From assembly GCF_003473485.1 (NCBI RefSeq), contig NC_053048.1:39428755-39492754 (forward strand): a DNA stretch of 64,000 bases. The letters are read 5' to 3'. Position 1 is the first letter of the stretch. Each line of letters starts with the position of its first letter. The position numbers and the translations under genes were made by a program. Source of the stretch: Medicago truncatula (lineage: Eukaryota > Streptophyta > Magnoliopsida > Fabales > Fabaceae). Under the pieces are notes generated by a model. That model made no database searches, had not been told where the DNA came from, and saw nothing but the letters and a program-made list of their open reading frames with translations. This document shows positions 48,654 through 60,529 of the stretch, piece by piece.

Positions 48654-48661
48654 TATATATA
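48654..48661 (+). promoter_or_regulatory. TATA box, XTH copy 2
   Basis: TATATATA in ccttatatatatccaagtct, about 50 bp before the start codon; the box and about 300 bp around it are shared with copy 3. Confidence 0.65.
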
Positions 48662-48710
48662 TCCAAGTCTTTGCCACAAACTTTCCACAGCTTGAAAACA
48701 ACATACCAAA

Positions 48711-49993
48711 ATGAGTTCTTCATTTTGGACTTTGTGTTTGATTTTAGCATCACTTGTCTCTTTTTCATTATGTGCTCCTCCAAGGACACCAGTGGATGTA
48801 CCATTTGGAAGAAACTATTATCCAACTTGGGCTTTTGATCATATCAAATACTTCAATGGTGGTTCTGAGATTCAACTTCATCTTGATAAATACACTGGTT
48901 GGTGTTTAACACACTTCATAGCTTTTCTATTTAGCTCGTGTTCGGATAAACAACTTAATTTACAACTTATAATATAAACATTTATCATGATAAGCGCTTA
49001 TGTATAAGCTATAAGAACATATCATAAATACTTATGCTAGTACATATGCTATATTATGTCAATCCATGCCCTTGGTTTTTGTACTACATTGTTCATTTTT
49101 CTAACTACTTTTTTAACAGGTACTGGTTTTCAATCAAAAGGTTCATACTTGTTTGGTCATTTCAGTATGAACATAAAGATGGTTCCTGGTGATTCAGCTG
49201 GCACGGTAACCGCTTTCTATGTATGTGCCTAACAAATTAAAGTTTTTTCATTTTATTTCTATTTTTAGTATTTTGTTGTAATGACCTTTTTTTGTTGATA
49301 CTTTACAGTTATCTTCACAAAATGCTGAACATGATGAAATAGATTTTGAGTTCTTGGGGAACAGAACAGGACAACCTTACATTTTACAAACAAATGTGTT
49401 CACTGGTGGACAAGGTAACAAAGAACAAAGGATCTTTCTTTGGTTTGATCCAACAAAAGAGTTTCACAGATACTCCATTCTATGGAACATGTACCAGATT
49501 GTGTAAGTAGCACTTGATTCAACTATTGTGTCATTAAACTATTGTGGTCCAAATTTCAGTAACTAATTTATTTTAACTATGATGGTTTTGCAGGTTTTTT
49601 GTAGATGATGTACCAATCAGGGTGTTTAAGAACAGCAAGGACTTAGGAGTAAAATTCCCATTTGACCAACCAATGAAGATATACAACAGTTTATGGAATG
49701 CAGATGATTGGGCCACAAGAGGTGGTTTGGAGAAAACAGATTGGTCAAAAGCACCATTCATAGCAGGCTACAAAGGCTTCCACATTGATGGTTGTGAATC
49801 ATCTGTTAATGCAAAGTTTTGTGCAACACAAGGTAAAAGATGGTGGGATCAACCTGAATTTCGTGATCTTGATGCTGCTCAATGGCGTAGGCTAAGATGG
49901 GTGCGTCAAAAATACACAATTTACAACTATTGCACTGATAGAAAACGTTTGCCTCAAGTTCCACCAGAATGCAAAAGAGACCAGGACATTTAA
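48711..49993 (+). CDS. XTH: Xyloglucan endotransglucosylase/hydrolase, copy 2
   Basis: Four exons (48711-48897, 49120-49220, 49309-49502, 49594-49993), giving 293 aa with the same exon lengths as its sisters. Signal peptide ([17 protein letters not shown]), GH16 motif DEIDFEFLG, glycosylation site NRT and the C-terminal cysteines are all present. It should be an active secreted wall enzyme. It differs from copy 3 at few residues (for example GYKGFHIDG against GYKSFHIDG and RDQDI against RDRDI at the C-terminus). Promoter, intron ends and 3' UTR are also alike, so the pair arose by recent tandem duplication of a unit of about 1.8-2 kb. Confidence 0.96.
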
Positions 49994-51580
49994 ATTTTCA
50001 TCATGTGATATATGATACTCTATTTTGTGTTATTATTTGTTCTCTCATTATATGCTTTTAACACTATGTCACATCTACTTGTATTACACATGCATTTATT
50101 GTATCATTATTTATTGCCATTATTGTTCCATCGAGTTCTGTAAATTGAGAAATGGTGTTATGTATTTGTAATTTTATTTTAGTCATTCTCATATTATAAT
50201 TATAATTTCACAATATTAATGTATTTTTTTTTTCTTCAACTAACACATTTCATGGTCCACTTTGTCCATCTAAACAACAAGTTTATGCTCTTCATCACCG
50301 AATTCAAGTATCCTCAATCAACTGAATCACAAGTCTTTTCAAATTAAATAACTTTAAATAAAATAAGTTTTTTTTTTCTTCTTCTCTAACTACATCCACA
50401 ACCTCGTTAGCGATAAAAAAATATATGATGAATAAACTGGTATAGTATAATTGCCAATATTTTAGCTAGCAATTTATAAACACATCCAACCAAGGAGAAT
50501 GATCTCATTGAAATTTTGAGGATTCTACAATGAAGGTACATTTCAAATATTTGACCAATCTTTTCAAAGAGTGAAATTCATGCATGAATCAAATGATTTC
50601 CATCTTGATGTCATTCCTAAAACTCCTTCCGTAAACCAAAATTTACTCCATTTGGACTTAAGCTTTTAAAGTTATCACAATCTCAAATGGATTGATGCAT
50701 TTCAACCTCATTGAATTGCTTTTCCAATGATTCTCCATCATCTTGATATAAGGATTTGACCTTCTAGTTTTCCAAGTCAAAGCCCCTCGCTGTGTCTGCC
50801 CGAAAAATGAGACTAGGAAGTGTTCAATCACCGCACTACGAATCACAAATAGGATTTGTAGTTCTTGACTTCAAACATAATTTTATACTTATCTTCTATG
50901 AAGCACGGACATTGTAAGATCAAGTATGTCACGGTGTCTGACTCTCGTACGACATGTGTCATATAATTAAGATAAGTGTCATAAATTAAATTATTTTTTT
51001 CTTTACTTTGACATTTTTTGAATCGGTGTCTGACACCTATATAATACTCATATGAGTTGTGTCAGACAACTAGACAAATGTTTGAAACATATATTTTGTT
51101 TATCTCTTACTTCCACACATCATAAATACAAGAGTTACATATATATTGAGAAATTTTGATAATGAGGGATTATAGACATTAAAATTGATTGCACCATTTT
51201 TAACTTTTTCGATAGTGGATGAATAAATAAAGATCAAATACTATTGTATCTTGTTTTAGAACTTTTTTTAATAAAACAAATTATTCAAGTTAGATATACA
51301 TATATGTATTTTGATTTTCATTTTAGACAATCTATAAATTAATTAATATATATGTAGCAGTGTCGTATCAGAAGTCTGTCTCAGAGTCGGTGCTTTAGAG
51401 TTTAATTTTATTGTTCAACTCATTTTTACGAATATATTTTTAAACATAATTTTTTTATTCAACTTACATTTAATTAAAATCAATTTTTACAAAATTAATT
51501 TTGTCACCATATAACCAATACCAAACATATACAAAGTGACTCACAATTACATTGTAAAAAGTATTCCAATATTCACAATT
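49994..51580. other. Intergenic region between XTH copies 2 and 3
   Basis: The 3' UTR (to about 50170) matches that of copy 3. A GTGTC-rich repeat lies at about 50920-51075. The rest, including 51390-51530 with hAT-MITE-like words, holds no recognised gene. Confidence 0.45.
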
Positions 51581-51841
51581 TTATTGTCAAAATATTGTAC
51601 TCTAATTGAGAAATGATGGATGATTAGCTAATGCCTAATTAGCAGAGAAGATTGAAGAATAATAAACGCGTAACAGGGTCCCAATATAAGTTGGTTCCAA
51701 CACTAAAATCGTAACAAAGCCTAATACATGATTTATGCCTCCCACCACCCTCCAAGAAAAATTATTAAAAGAAGAAGATAAGTATAAAGAAAGAGAGAGG
51801 AACATGGGGTCTTATAACCCTTTTTACCCATGGTCTTAGCC

Positions 51842-51849
51842 TATATATA
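51842..51849 (+). promoter_or_regulatory. TATA box, XTH copy 3
   Basis: TATATATA in cctatatatacccaagtct, at the same place as in copy 2. The conserved promoter stretch starts near 51590. Confidence 0.65.
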
Positions 51850-51898
51850 CCCAAGTCTTAGCCACAAACTTTTCACAACTTAAAAACAACACACCAAA

Positions 51899-53370
51899 AT
51901 GAGTTCTTCATTTTGGTCTTTATGTTTGATCTTAGCATCACTAGTTTCTTCTTCACTCTGTGCTCCTCCAAGGAAGCCAGTTGATGTACCATTTGGAAGA
52001 AACTATTACCCCACTTGGGCTTTTGATCATATCAAATACTTCAATGGTGGTTCTGAGATTCAACTTCATCTTGACAAGTACACTGGTTAGTGCTTAACAA
52101 ACTTCAATACTTTCCTATTTAGGCCATGTTTGTATAAATAACTTAATATGTAGCTTATAATGTAAGTGTTTCTTACTCTTAAACTTATTACTTACTATAT
52201 TGGTCATTTTTCTAACTTCTTTTTGTATAGGTACTGGTTTTCAGTCCAAAGGTTCATACTTGTTTGGTCATTTCAGTATGAACATTAAGATGGTTCCTGG
52301 TGATTCAGCTGGCACAGTCACTGCTTTCTATGTATGTACAAAAACAATTAAGGTTTTCAATTTTGTTTCTATTTTTAGTAAGTTTTTGTAATAATCTTTG
52401 TTGGTATTTTGCAGCTATCTTCACAAAATGCTGAACATGATGAAATAGATTTTGAGTTCTTGGGGAACAGAACAGGACAACCTTACATTTTACAAACAAA
52501 TGTGTTCACTGGTGGACAAGGTAACAAAGAACAAAGGATCTTTCTTTGGTTTGATCCTACAAAGGAGTTTCACAGATACTCTATTCTATGGAACATGTAC
52601 CAGATTGTGTAAGTACTTCTTAGACAATCTTGCATACTCTTTTCACCATTCCATTACACACCCCTAAAATCTAGTTCCTTGTTAGATTTATAAAGTGCAT
52701 CTTGAAAATTACTCATGAGTTTGATGAAAAACTAGTCTCATCCTGATTTTGTTGAAAGTAAGAACTAGTTTTTGTCAAAATGAAAATAAAAAAGTACTTA
52801 AATGAGTATTTTTTCAATGCTTAATATCACTATTCTTGATAAAATACTTTTTTTTTTTTTTTATAAGATATAGTATAGTGTAAAAATGTAACAAAGAAAT
52901 CAATCAAAAACCTTAATATTACGGTCCAAATTTCAGTAACTAATTTATTTTAACTATGATGGTTTTGCAGGTTTTTTGTAGATGATGTACCAATCAGGGT
53001 GTTCAAGAACAGCAAGGACTTAGGAGTGAAATTTCCATTTGACCAACCAATGAAAATTTACAACAGTTTATGGAATGCAGATGATTGGGCCACAAGGGGT
53101 GGATTAGAAAAAACTGATTGGTCAAAAGCACCATTCATAGCAGGTTACAAAAGTTTCCACATTGATGGTTGTGAATCATCTGTTAATGCAAAGTTTTGTG
53201 CAACACAAGGTAAAAGATGGTGGGATCAACCTGAATTTCGTGATCTTGATGCTGCTCAATGGCGTAGACTAAGATGGGTGCGCCAAAAATACACCATTTA
53301 TAACTATTGCACCGATAGGAAACGTTTGCCTCAAATTCCACCTGAATGCAAAAGAGACCGTGACATATAA
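51899..53370 (+). CDS. XTH: Xyloglucan endotransglucosylase/hydrolase, copy 3
   Basis: Four exons (51899-52085, 52231-52331, 52415-52608, 52971-53370), giving 293 aa. All catalytic and structural features of copy 2 are kept (signal peptide, [13 protein letters not shown]-terminal cysteines). The third intron is 362 bp against 91 bp in copy 2, although the last 50 bp before the acceptor are almost identical; about 270 bp was therefore inserted in copy 3 or lost from copy 2. Same predicted role in loosening or remodelling xyloglucan in the wall. Separate promoters allow separate regulation, but the conserved upstream stretch of about 300 bp predicts similar expression. Confidence 0.96.
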
Positions 53371-56300
53371 ATTTTCATCATATGATATGATATGATACTT
53401 TATTTGTATTATTTGCTATCTTATATGCTTCCAACACCATGTCACATTGTTGTCACGCATTCAAGACAATTTCATATCTAATATTTCCTTGTATTAGACA
53501 TATATCATTATCATTATTTATTGCCACTATTGTTCCATCGAGTTCTGTATATTGAGAAGAAGTGAAGTTATGTATTTGTAATTTTAATTTTATTTATTTT
53601 ATTCGGCTGTGCTAATAATGGCAAGTGCTAAAGAACCAGTTGTAATTTGCATAGGTCTGTGTTGTTTTTTTGAATTTGTAGATCTGTGTTCTGATCCAAT
53701 GGTCCCATAGTAGAAAGTGGTGATGTGTTGTTGTTGAAAATTGGGACAAAAAAGACACTAGACCTTTAAACGTGGCTCCACTGAGCACTAGGCATGTGAA
53801 CTGCATAGGAGCAGTTGCACAGAGAGTAATTTTCATGGCACATAATAAATATCACAATTTAATAGTAATATTTAGGCTTCAATCTTAGGTCGATTTTAGA
53901 GCTTTATTATTCGAAGTTTTTGGCTTTGGCACGTGTGTTCATGTGTTTTAATGTGCCTAATGTCTTAAAGAAAGCATGTAGTTTGTTAATGTAGCATAAC
54001 ATGGTTGGATCATGGATATTGATGATAATAATGAAATTAGATTAGTTATTAATTTGACAGGTACCATACTGCCAATGCCAATGTCTTGCATTGTTTCAAG
54101 CCGTAATGGACGGTTTGAAGAGCTCAAAAGTGCCAATGTGATTAACAGAACATTTCATATGGATCTATATTTGAACTTCTACATCATTTAGGTGAAAATT
54201 CAAATTGAAACAAATACAAAGGTTCTAAAGAAAATAGATAAATAAAGTACATAAATAATATAAACGAAATCGTTGTAGAATATGATCAAATTTTGTTTGT
54301 TTGTCAAAGAATATGATCAATTGTTTCTATGTGTTTAAGGATAAAGTTGCTATTGTAGTTATCCAATTATTCAAGTCTTAAATTTACATTTAAAGTGTTT
54401 AAATATTGTTGGTACTACAGTTTACAAGTTAGTAGCAATATGAGCCATATATGGTATGACCCATACTCAACAAACTTCTACCTTACCTAGGTGAGAATTC
54501 AAATATCATTAAAGCTGGTAACTAAAATTTGGTTTGGTGGACATACATACCTTCTTTTAGAAGATTTATCAATGGTCTATAAGCTGGTTAAGTAGTTGCA
54601 GCTAAGTAATATTGCTTTGTTTTAATTTGTGAAGTGGTATTTTTACAAAACAAATCAAGTCTGATAGGTCGATCTGTTTAACAAGTTATTTTAGATGTGA
54701 CAAAATTTTCAACTCGAACATTCAAGTTGGTGGACCGACTCCATTTAACCTGTTGAAAAACAGAACTGTTACATAAGTCAATTTAAAAAATTGTTCGAGT
54801 TGATGTTTGTCAAGTCGAATGACTTATCATATCATAAATTTTACAAACTAATTTTAATCATCTAAATTATCAAAATCTTCTTAAAATCTATTTTATGAAA
54901 AGAGCTAGAGAAAATCTATTTCCCTAACATGCAATTTTTGTTATGTTCTTAGTCTTTCATTTTTGGTTCAGAGAAAAAGAGAGGTGAAACGTGGCATTAT
55001 GGCAGAGGTTGAACTTGAAAAATGAAACAGCAAAGTAATATCTTCTGTAAATAGCTGCAGAAAGAGTTTTGGAATCTTTAGTAAATCATGGCCATAAGCG
55101 TGTAAACATATGATGGGCTATTTTCAAAGTAAACAAAAATTGACCACGTGATTGATGAATTTTTCTTACTATAAAGTTTTTGATTCAATTCATGGACATG
55201 GTTGATGAGGACTTGTCTGCCACCTTATCTTATTTTACCTTCAAAAATAATTGTGGACCATAGTTTGACTCCTTATTACCTTTTTCACGTTTGAAAAAAG
55301 TGCCTAGTAGTAGTAAAACATGGCGGTGCCTCACAAAAAACAAAATTTTGGAGCATGGGTTCAAGGGTCATATTCACAATTGAAAGTTACAATAATTTAT
55401 GTAATCTTATTTCATGCCAAATTACCAAATTACTTGTTCGGTAACTTGTCGGTGCACTAGGAGTCTAGGATGTTAATAGTAGTAACATAAAAATAATATT
55501 AACCATCAAAAAAGAAGTTAAATTGGTTATTGTTGCATTAGAAAATTTGTAGTTTGATGTTTTTGAAATTCAAACTATAGAGAAAAAAAGTTATGCATAT
55601 TTTAATAGAGGAATGCTTTTTAATTGACTTAAATCATAGTGGGTCTAATGGTTCCACTTAAATTGATGGGTCATACATTGATTTTATCCAATAAAAGAAT
55701 GAGAGTTAAAAAGAGAGTGTCCCTAGCATTATTCATTTTAATATAATTTGATTGTTGATACTATCAAAATGATTTCATCCTATGTAATATTTTAAGGGTT
55801 TTTCTAATATGTATTTTAATTAAGAAGCTCTCTTCTTTTTTATGGGTGGTCCCTTTTACCTACGTTAAGAGAAGATAAAGAATGTGCTGATTTTGATTCA
55901 CGAATTAAGTTTGGTGTTATTAATATCGACTCCTTTGAAAGTGTGAATTTCTCCTCCTCATTTAGATATTATTATGCTTGCAGATACTTCAGAGGTATTA
56001 AGAGAGAAGACTTCTTTGTTTTTCTTGTCGATTATTTTCCTTTGAATAAAAAATTGATTTTATTTAGATATGGATATTGAAAACTATACTGTCGCATATT
56101 TAAATGAAGATATCTTGTCAAATATCTGAAGAAAGGTCCTCATTTTTAAGTTCTTGATTAAATTACTTTTTATCACAAAAATTGTGAAGAAACTAAAGGT
56201 TAGCCAAATTTATTCTAAACTTGTTAAAAATAACAATCTTATTCTTAACCATGTTCTATTTTTAGTGAATAATAACTGATAATAAGTTTAAATTAAAAAT

Positions 56301-58441
56301 CTCGTAGACTACAATGCAATCAATTATAAGCAAAGAGATTAGGCATGCATGTACTGCTACGTATGGACCAAACAATATTGATGATCAAATTCATCAACAG
56401 CAAACCAAGTGGTATATATGCAACAAAATTAATGCAATAAGAGACCCAATGAAGAAGCATGCAACGTATCGTATCCCCTGTTGAAGGATGTATGGTTGAG
56501 AAAGATTAGGTCCAGCTGTTGGTGAGGGTGTAAATATGAAGTCTAATGTGTCAGCTTTTGTTTGATAATAATGCATCCCTAAGGTCTGAATCTGAGATAC
56601 GCACATATTCATTCCTTATCTCTTGAAATATATCGAATCAGAGTCTATCTGTCACGTGCTACCTGTGGAACAAGAACCACATATTTGGCTTACACACCAT
56701 ACAAATGAAATGACCACCCCCAAACAAAAATATTTGGCTTACTAGTTGTTCGTAACTTTTTTTTGTTTTTTCATTTAGTGGCTGCAAGATGATATAGAAA
56801 ATATGATGGACAGCTAATCATTGTTAGAAAATATACTCAATAAGGTTTATGAGCTGTGCTATATAGCACGATTCCCTTTCCAACGAATTTACACGACACG
56901 CTGATACACACAATTTGTTCAATGAATAACCTTAAATATTGATACTAGTTTATCTATATACTAAAGTAAAACAATAAAGTAAATACTAAAATAAAAAATA
57001 AGCTTCAATATTCTTTATTGCTATGATCACTGTGATCATCTATACCACTTCACTCCAATGCAGTGTTTTCTTTAGTGGGATAAAGTATAAACCATCAGAA
57101 TTTATTGAAATATTAATTAATAGGAAAAGATATTTTGTGATTTCTCATCAAATAAAAGAGAGAGAAACGTTGTCATGCAACATGCACGAAAAACGCTGTC
57201 GTGCTCTATATTATTTTCCAAGGTTTATAGAGAAAATTCTCTCATAAAAAAAAATCTATAATAGAGAAATGCATAAATAAGAAGTAACTGAATTGTATTG
57301 ATTAAATGTGAAGTTACAAGTGCTTGTCTATACACCGAAAGATAAATTACTTGTTAATTTATGATCAAACCAATTTCCCTCGACCAATGACAGGTTAGAC
57401 GAGTGCTAGTACGACAAAATACATGAAAGTCGAATCTTACTCAAGTCTACTCAGGTGTACGGAACGGAGATATACGAATTAATGGTTTATAGCGCCGCTA
57501 ACCGAAGAAAGTTAAGAGTAAGGAGTCGTGTTCTGAGGAACTACGCACATGTAGATAAACTCAACGAAAAATGTCGTGAAACTAAGAAATCGAGGAAAAC
57601 ATAGGGCGTCATGTATCCCCTGCAACGGGAGCACTCACGCATTATCCGTTTTGGCAAGTATGGATAAGTGTTGGTCTATAAATATTGAACTTTTAAAAAA
57701 TTTAGACACAAAATCAATTAAACTAGCTATTTTACGCATTTTTATTCATTTTCCTTTCTAGTTTTATCTTTTATTTTTATGCATTTGTTAGTTCAGTGGC
57801 TTAAACACCTCAAAACAAATGTATTTAACACTCTTTAGATTTTCTTCAATTAAAAATTATGGACGACCTTCGAACTTTTGATCAGGTTCTAAATCAAAAT
57901 ATTCACCGCTAGAGTTAAGGGACTTGTTGGATTGACTGGGGACACTGGAAGTCGAATCAAGAGTGTTAGACATTATGTTCTTAGGTGATGAAAGTGAAGG
58001 TGAACTAGAAGAATAAGAGTAGAAAGTGGTTTCAATTTAAGGTATTAGTGATCAAGTAATTGAACCACCAATTCATAGAAAAATACCAATCGTTAAAGCA
58101 CAAGACCCATTACTCATTAGTCAAAGTTAGCCTGAGAATCCGCGACGAATCTAGGATGAGTAAGATTAGTGGATTAATTGTTGATTGAGGAAGAAAGAAA
58201 TCAGTTTGTTGGATTGATTATGTTTTACAGAGATTGTTTCATGTGGAATTATCATGAGTTGTCCACTTGGGCTAGATAATTAGTCAACCAGATGCTCCCA
58301 TTTATAGAAGAATGTAAGCCACACAAACAATCTCCAAGAATAGGATATATCCAATTGGGTTGACAAGATGAATGCATTTTCAACATTGTTAAAGATGAAG
58401 GATTCATACGAGCTTAACCTTTTTGTTATTTTTATAGATTT
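53371..58441. other. Intergenic region, no gene recognised
   Basis: Five kb of AT-rich DNA. The first 220 bp are the XTH copy 3 3' UTR (attatttattgccac and ttccatcgagttctgt are shared with copy 2). A short frame on the minus strand near 57875-58000 (MSNTLDSTSSVPSQSNKSLN...) is too short to call. No RNA gene or defined transposon ends were seen. Confidence 0.4.
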
Positions 58442-59215
58442 TAAGGTCTTGTTGAAGTGTATCTCTCGGGCATTCTTTAAGCATTTCTAATGAAAAAATT
58501 AGACCATCTTCAATGGGAGGGTCTTAACCTTTTAAGACCCCGTACCAATTAGGTATCTCATGCTCGTAATGAAGGACGTGATCTTACTCGTGAGGGTAAT
58601 GAAATTATCTGTGAAGCTACCAAATGGAGTCCTGAATTAGTTGTTGCTTGTGAAGTCTAGAAGGAGATCAAATTTGAATTCCCAGCAATGGATACTATTT
58701 AATCCAGTAATTATTATTCGTTCTATTAATTTCAATTAAACTCAGCCCAATCTTTTACTAAAAGATTGAGCCGAATAAAATACATCGGGAAGAAATTTTT
58801 TCGAGGTCTTATAAGATCCGGGATCACACTTAACACCTCATTCTTAAGTGGGACCCACACCTTTTTAATATTAAAAAATTGATATGTAATGATATAAAGT
58901 TATTGATACTAGTTAATTAGTGGGTTCCATTTAAGAAATTTGTTTGAGATGTTGGGTTGGAGAAATTTGGTTCTTATTAGGCACCACTATTAAAAAATTA
59001 TAAATGAATGATATGTACATGCGGGACCAATTTAAGTACCCAAAAATAGGTGTCTCCATTGTGGATGCTCTTATTCTTAAAAAAAAAAATTAAAAAAAAT
59101 AAAAAAAAGTAAAGATTTCAATTTCTAATTCAATAAATACACAAACTTTCATAAAATCTTACTACTTTTGATGCTTAAAAGTACTCCGTAGACACTCGTT
59201 AACATTTTCCTAGAT
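58442..59215. mobile_element. Composite MITE region interrupted by plastid DNA
   Basis: The outer ends ggtcttgttgaagtgtatctc and gtagacactcgttaacatt are related to the ends of the foldback MITE at 33977-34530 (acaaactttcataaaa is also shared). Inside lies a second MITE-like unit (agaccatcttcaatggg ... ccattgtggatgctctta), and inside that the rbcL fragment. The layering is clear; exact borders are not. Confidence 0.5.
58562..58780 (+). pseudogene. rbcL: Nuclear plastid DNA insertion: rbcL C-terminus and 3' stem-loop
   Basis: The frame 58562-58702 reads [20 protein letters not shown], then [12 protein letters not shown], a stop where Trp is expected, KEIKFEFPAMDTI and a stop. This is the last 46 residues of the Rubisco large subunit. 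The following non-coding DNA contains cagcccaatcttttactaaa and gattgagccgaataaaa, the inverted repeat that ends plastid rbcL mRNA. The upstream rbcL sequence is missing. Because the fragment sits in nuclear MITE sequence and carries a nonsense change, it is a plastid-to-nucleus transfer (NUPT), not a gene. Confidence 0.9.
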
Positions 59216-59795
59216 TTTAATATAATTTAATGAGTAATGTAAAAAGAGATTTTTAATTTAAGAACTAACGAATGCTTTGAAAGAATCAATTAAAATTTTG
59301 AAAAAGAAAACACTAAACTAATTTGGTAGCTAAAAATGAAAATAATTGTCATATAAAAAATTCACTCGATCCATTCCTAGTCGGGTGTTTGTATAATTGT
59401 CGTGACTGAGATGAAAAAGCAACTTAATTTATTATTTTGAGTGTTCATTTCATTTCACTAGTGTATGTTCTATGTAATATAGGTCTAGGTTTTATTGTAT
59501 CTAGGAGCAGCTGTTGAATTTGTAACAATTGAACTAATGTTGCCAGTTTTCAATCTATTTCCATGTTCAAATTGATGAGTATTTTTTGCACGTATTACTG
59601 GTTTATGCGGACAGCATGATTTTCATTAGACACATTGTCATTTGTTTTGAGGATTGATACTTCAAAATGCTCTTTTATTAAATGCCCCTATTGTAATTGC
59701 ATAGTTGTTCCTTTTTTTTTTTTGTTATGAATTTAAAGGTACTCACATTTATTTTGTTGGTTTATCCCTTTTATAGATTGTAGCAGCAACAACGG
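59216..59795. other. Intergenic region
   Basis: AT-rich DNA; nothing recognised. Confidence 0.35.
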
Positions 59796-59799
59796 TTGA

Positions 59800-60325
59800 T
59801 CCTCAGCTAGCCACAAGACACCGTTGATTACAGCCAACTAAAACAAGACTATTTGAAAATGTCAGATTTTGAACTTATAGCTTATTATCAAAAATGATTT
59901 GCTTGGTAACGTTTTTCTCTTAGGAGCTTACAATTATTTTTGATTTGATAAGCTTGCTTGAAAACAAATGAATTTTAATTGAACGTATCTTTTTTGTCAT
60001 TTCATATTTATAAACTATTTTAAATATTAATTTTACCAAAAATATAAATTCAATCAATAATGGACATTTTGTTTTGATTCACTTCAATTATTTGCTATAA
60101 GTTCTAAAAGGAACAATCAAACAGACAACAGGAAGAAAAGAAAACAATCTGAAACTGGTTTGATAGCATGTAGGTTTCATTTAACTTGTGATAACAAGAT
60201 AAATATAACAACATTTTGGCATGATTTTTCACACTTACTCAACTTTTACTCTCTGTCCTCCTGGTTGAGAAGTAGACTAGTGGGGAGGTTTTTTTATAGT
60301 GCTCATGCCCAACAAGAGCAATTAG
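59800..60325. repeat. Direct repeat flanking the NBS-LRR fragment, left copy
   Basis: Matches 62393-62950 in the same orientation: tcagctagccac, acaagacaccgttgattaca, atgatttgcttggtaacg, aacaacattttggcatgat and ggttgagaagtagacta (here with small changes) occur in the same order. No inverted termini were seen. Confidence 0.75.
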
Positions 60326-60529
60326 AAGAATGACAACATAGGAATATATCCATGGGGAATTCATGCTCCATAAAGGCAGTGACTTAAAAAGTTAAATGAT
60401 GAGTACTGGCTTATAAAACAAATACTTTAGTTCAACACAAATGCTATTTCAAACATAAATGTTTGTTTGAATACTGGAACTTCCAATTCTTTGGCTTCAT
60501 CAAACATACAGATACAAACATTTTGAGAA

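Noticed and set aside
56394-56612. 72-codon minus-strand frame with a hydrophobic end
   Set aside because: No family recognised and no promoter or neighbouring exon; probably random.
57870-58000. Short minus-strand frame rich in Ser and Asn
   Set aside because: Only about 40 codons, with no homologue that I recognise.
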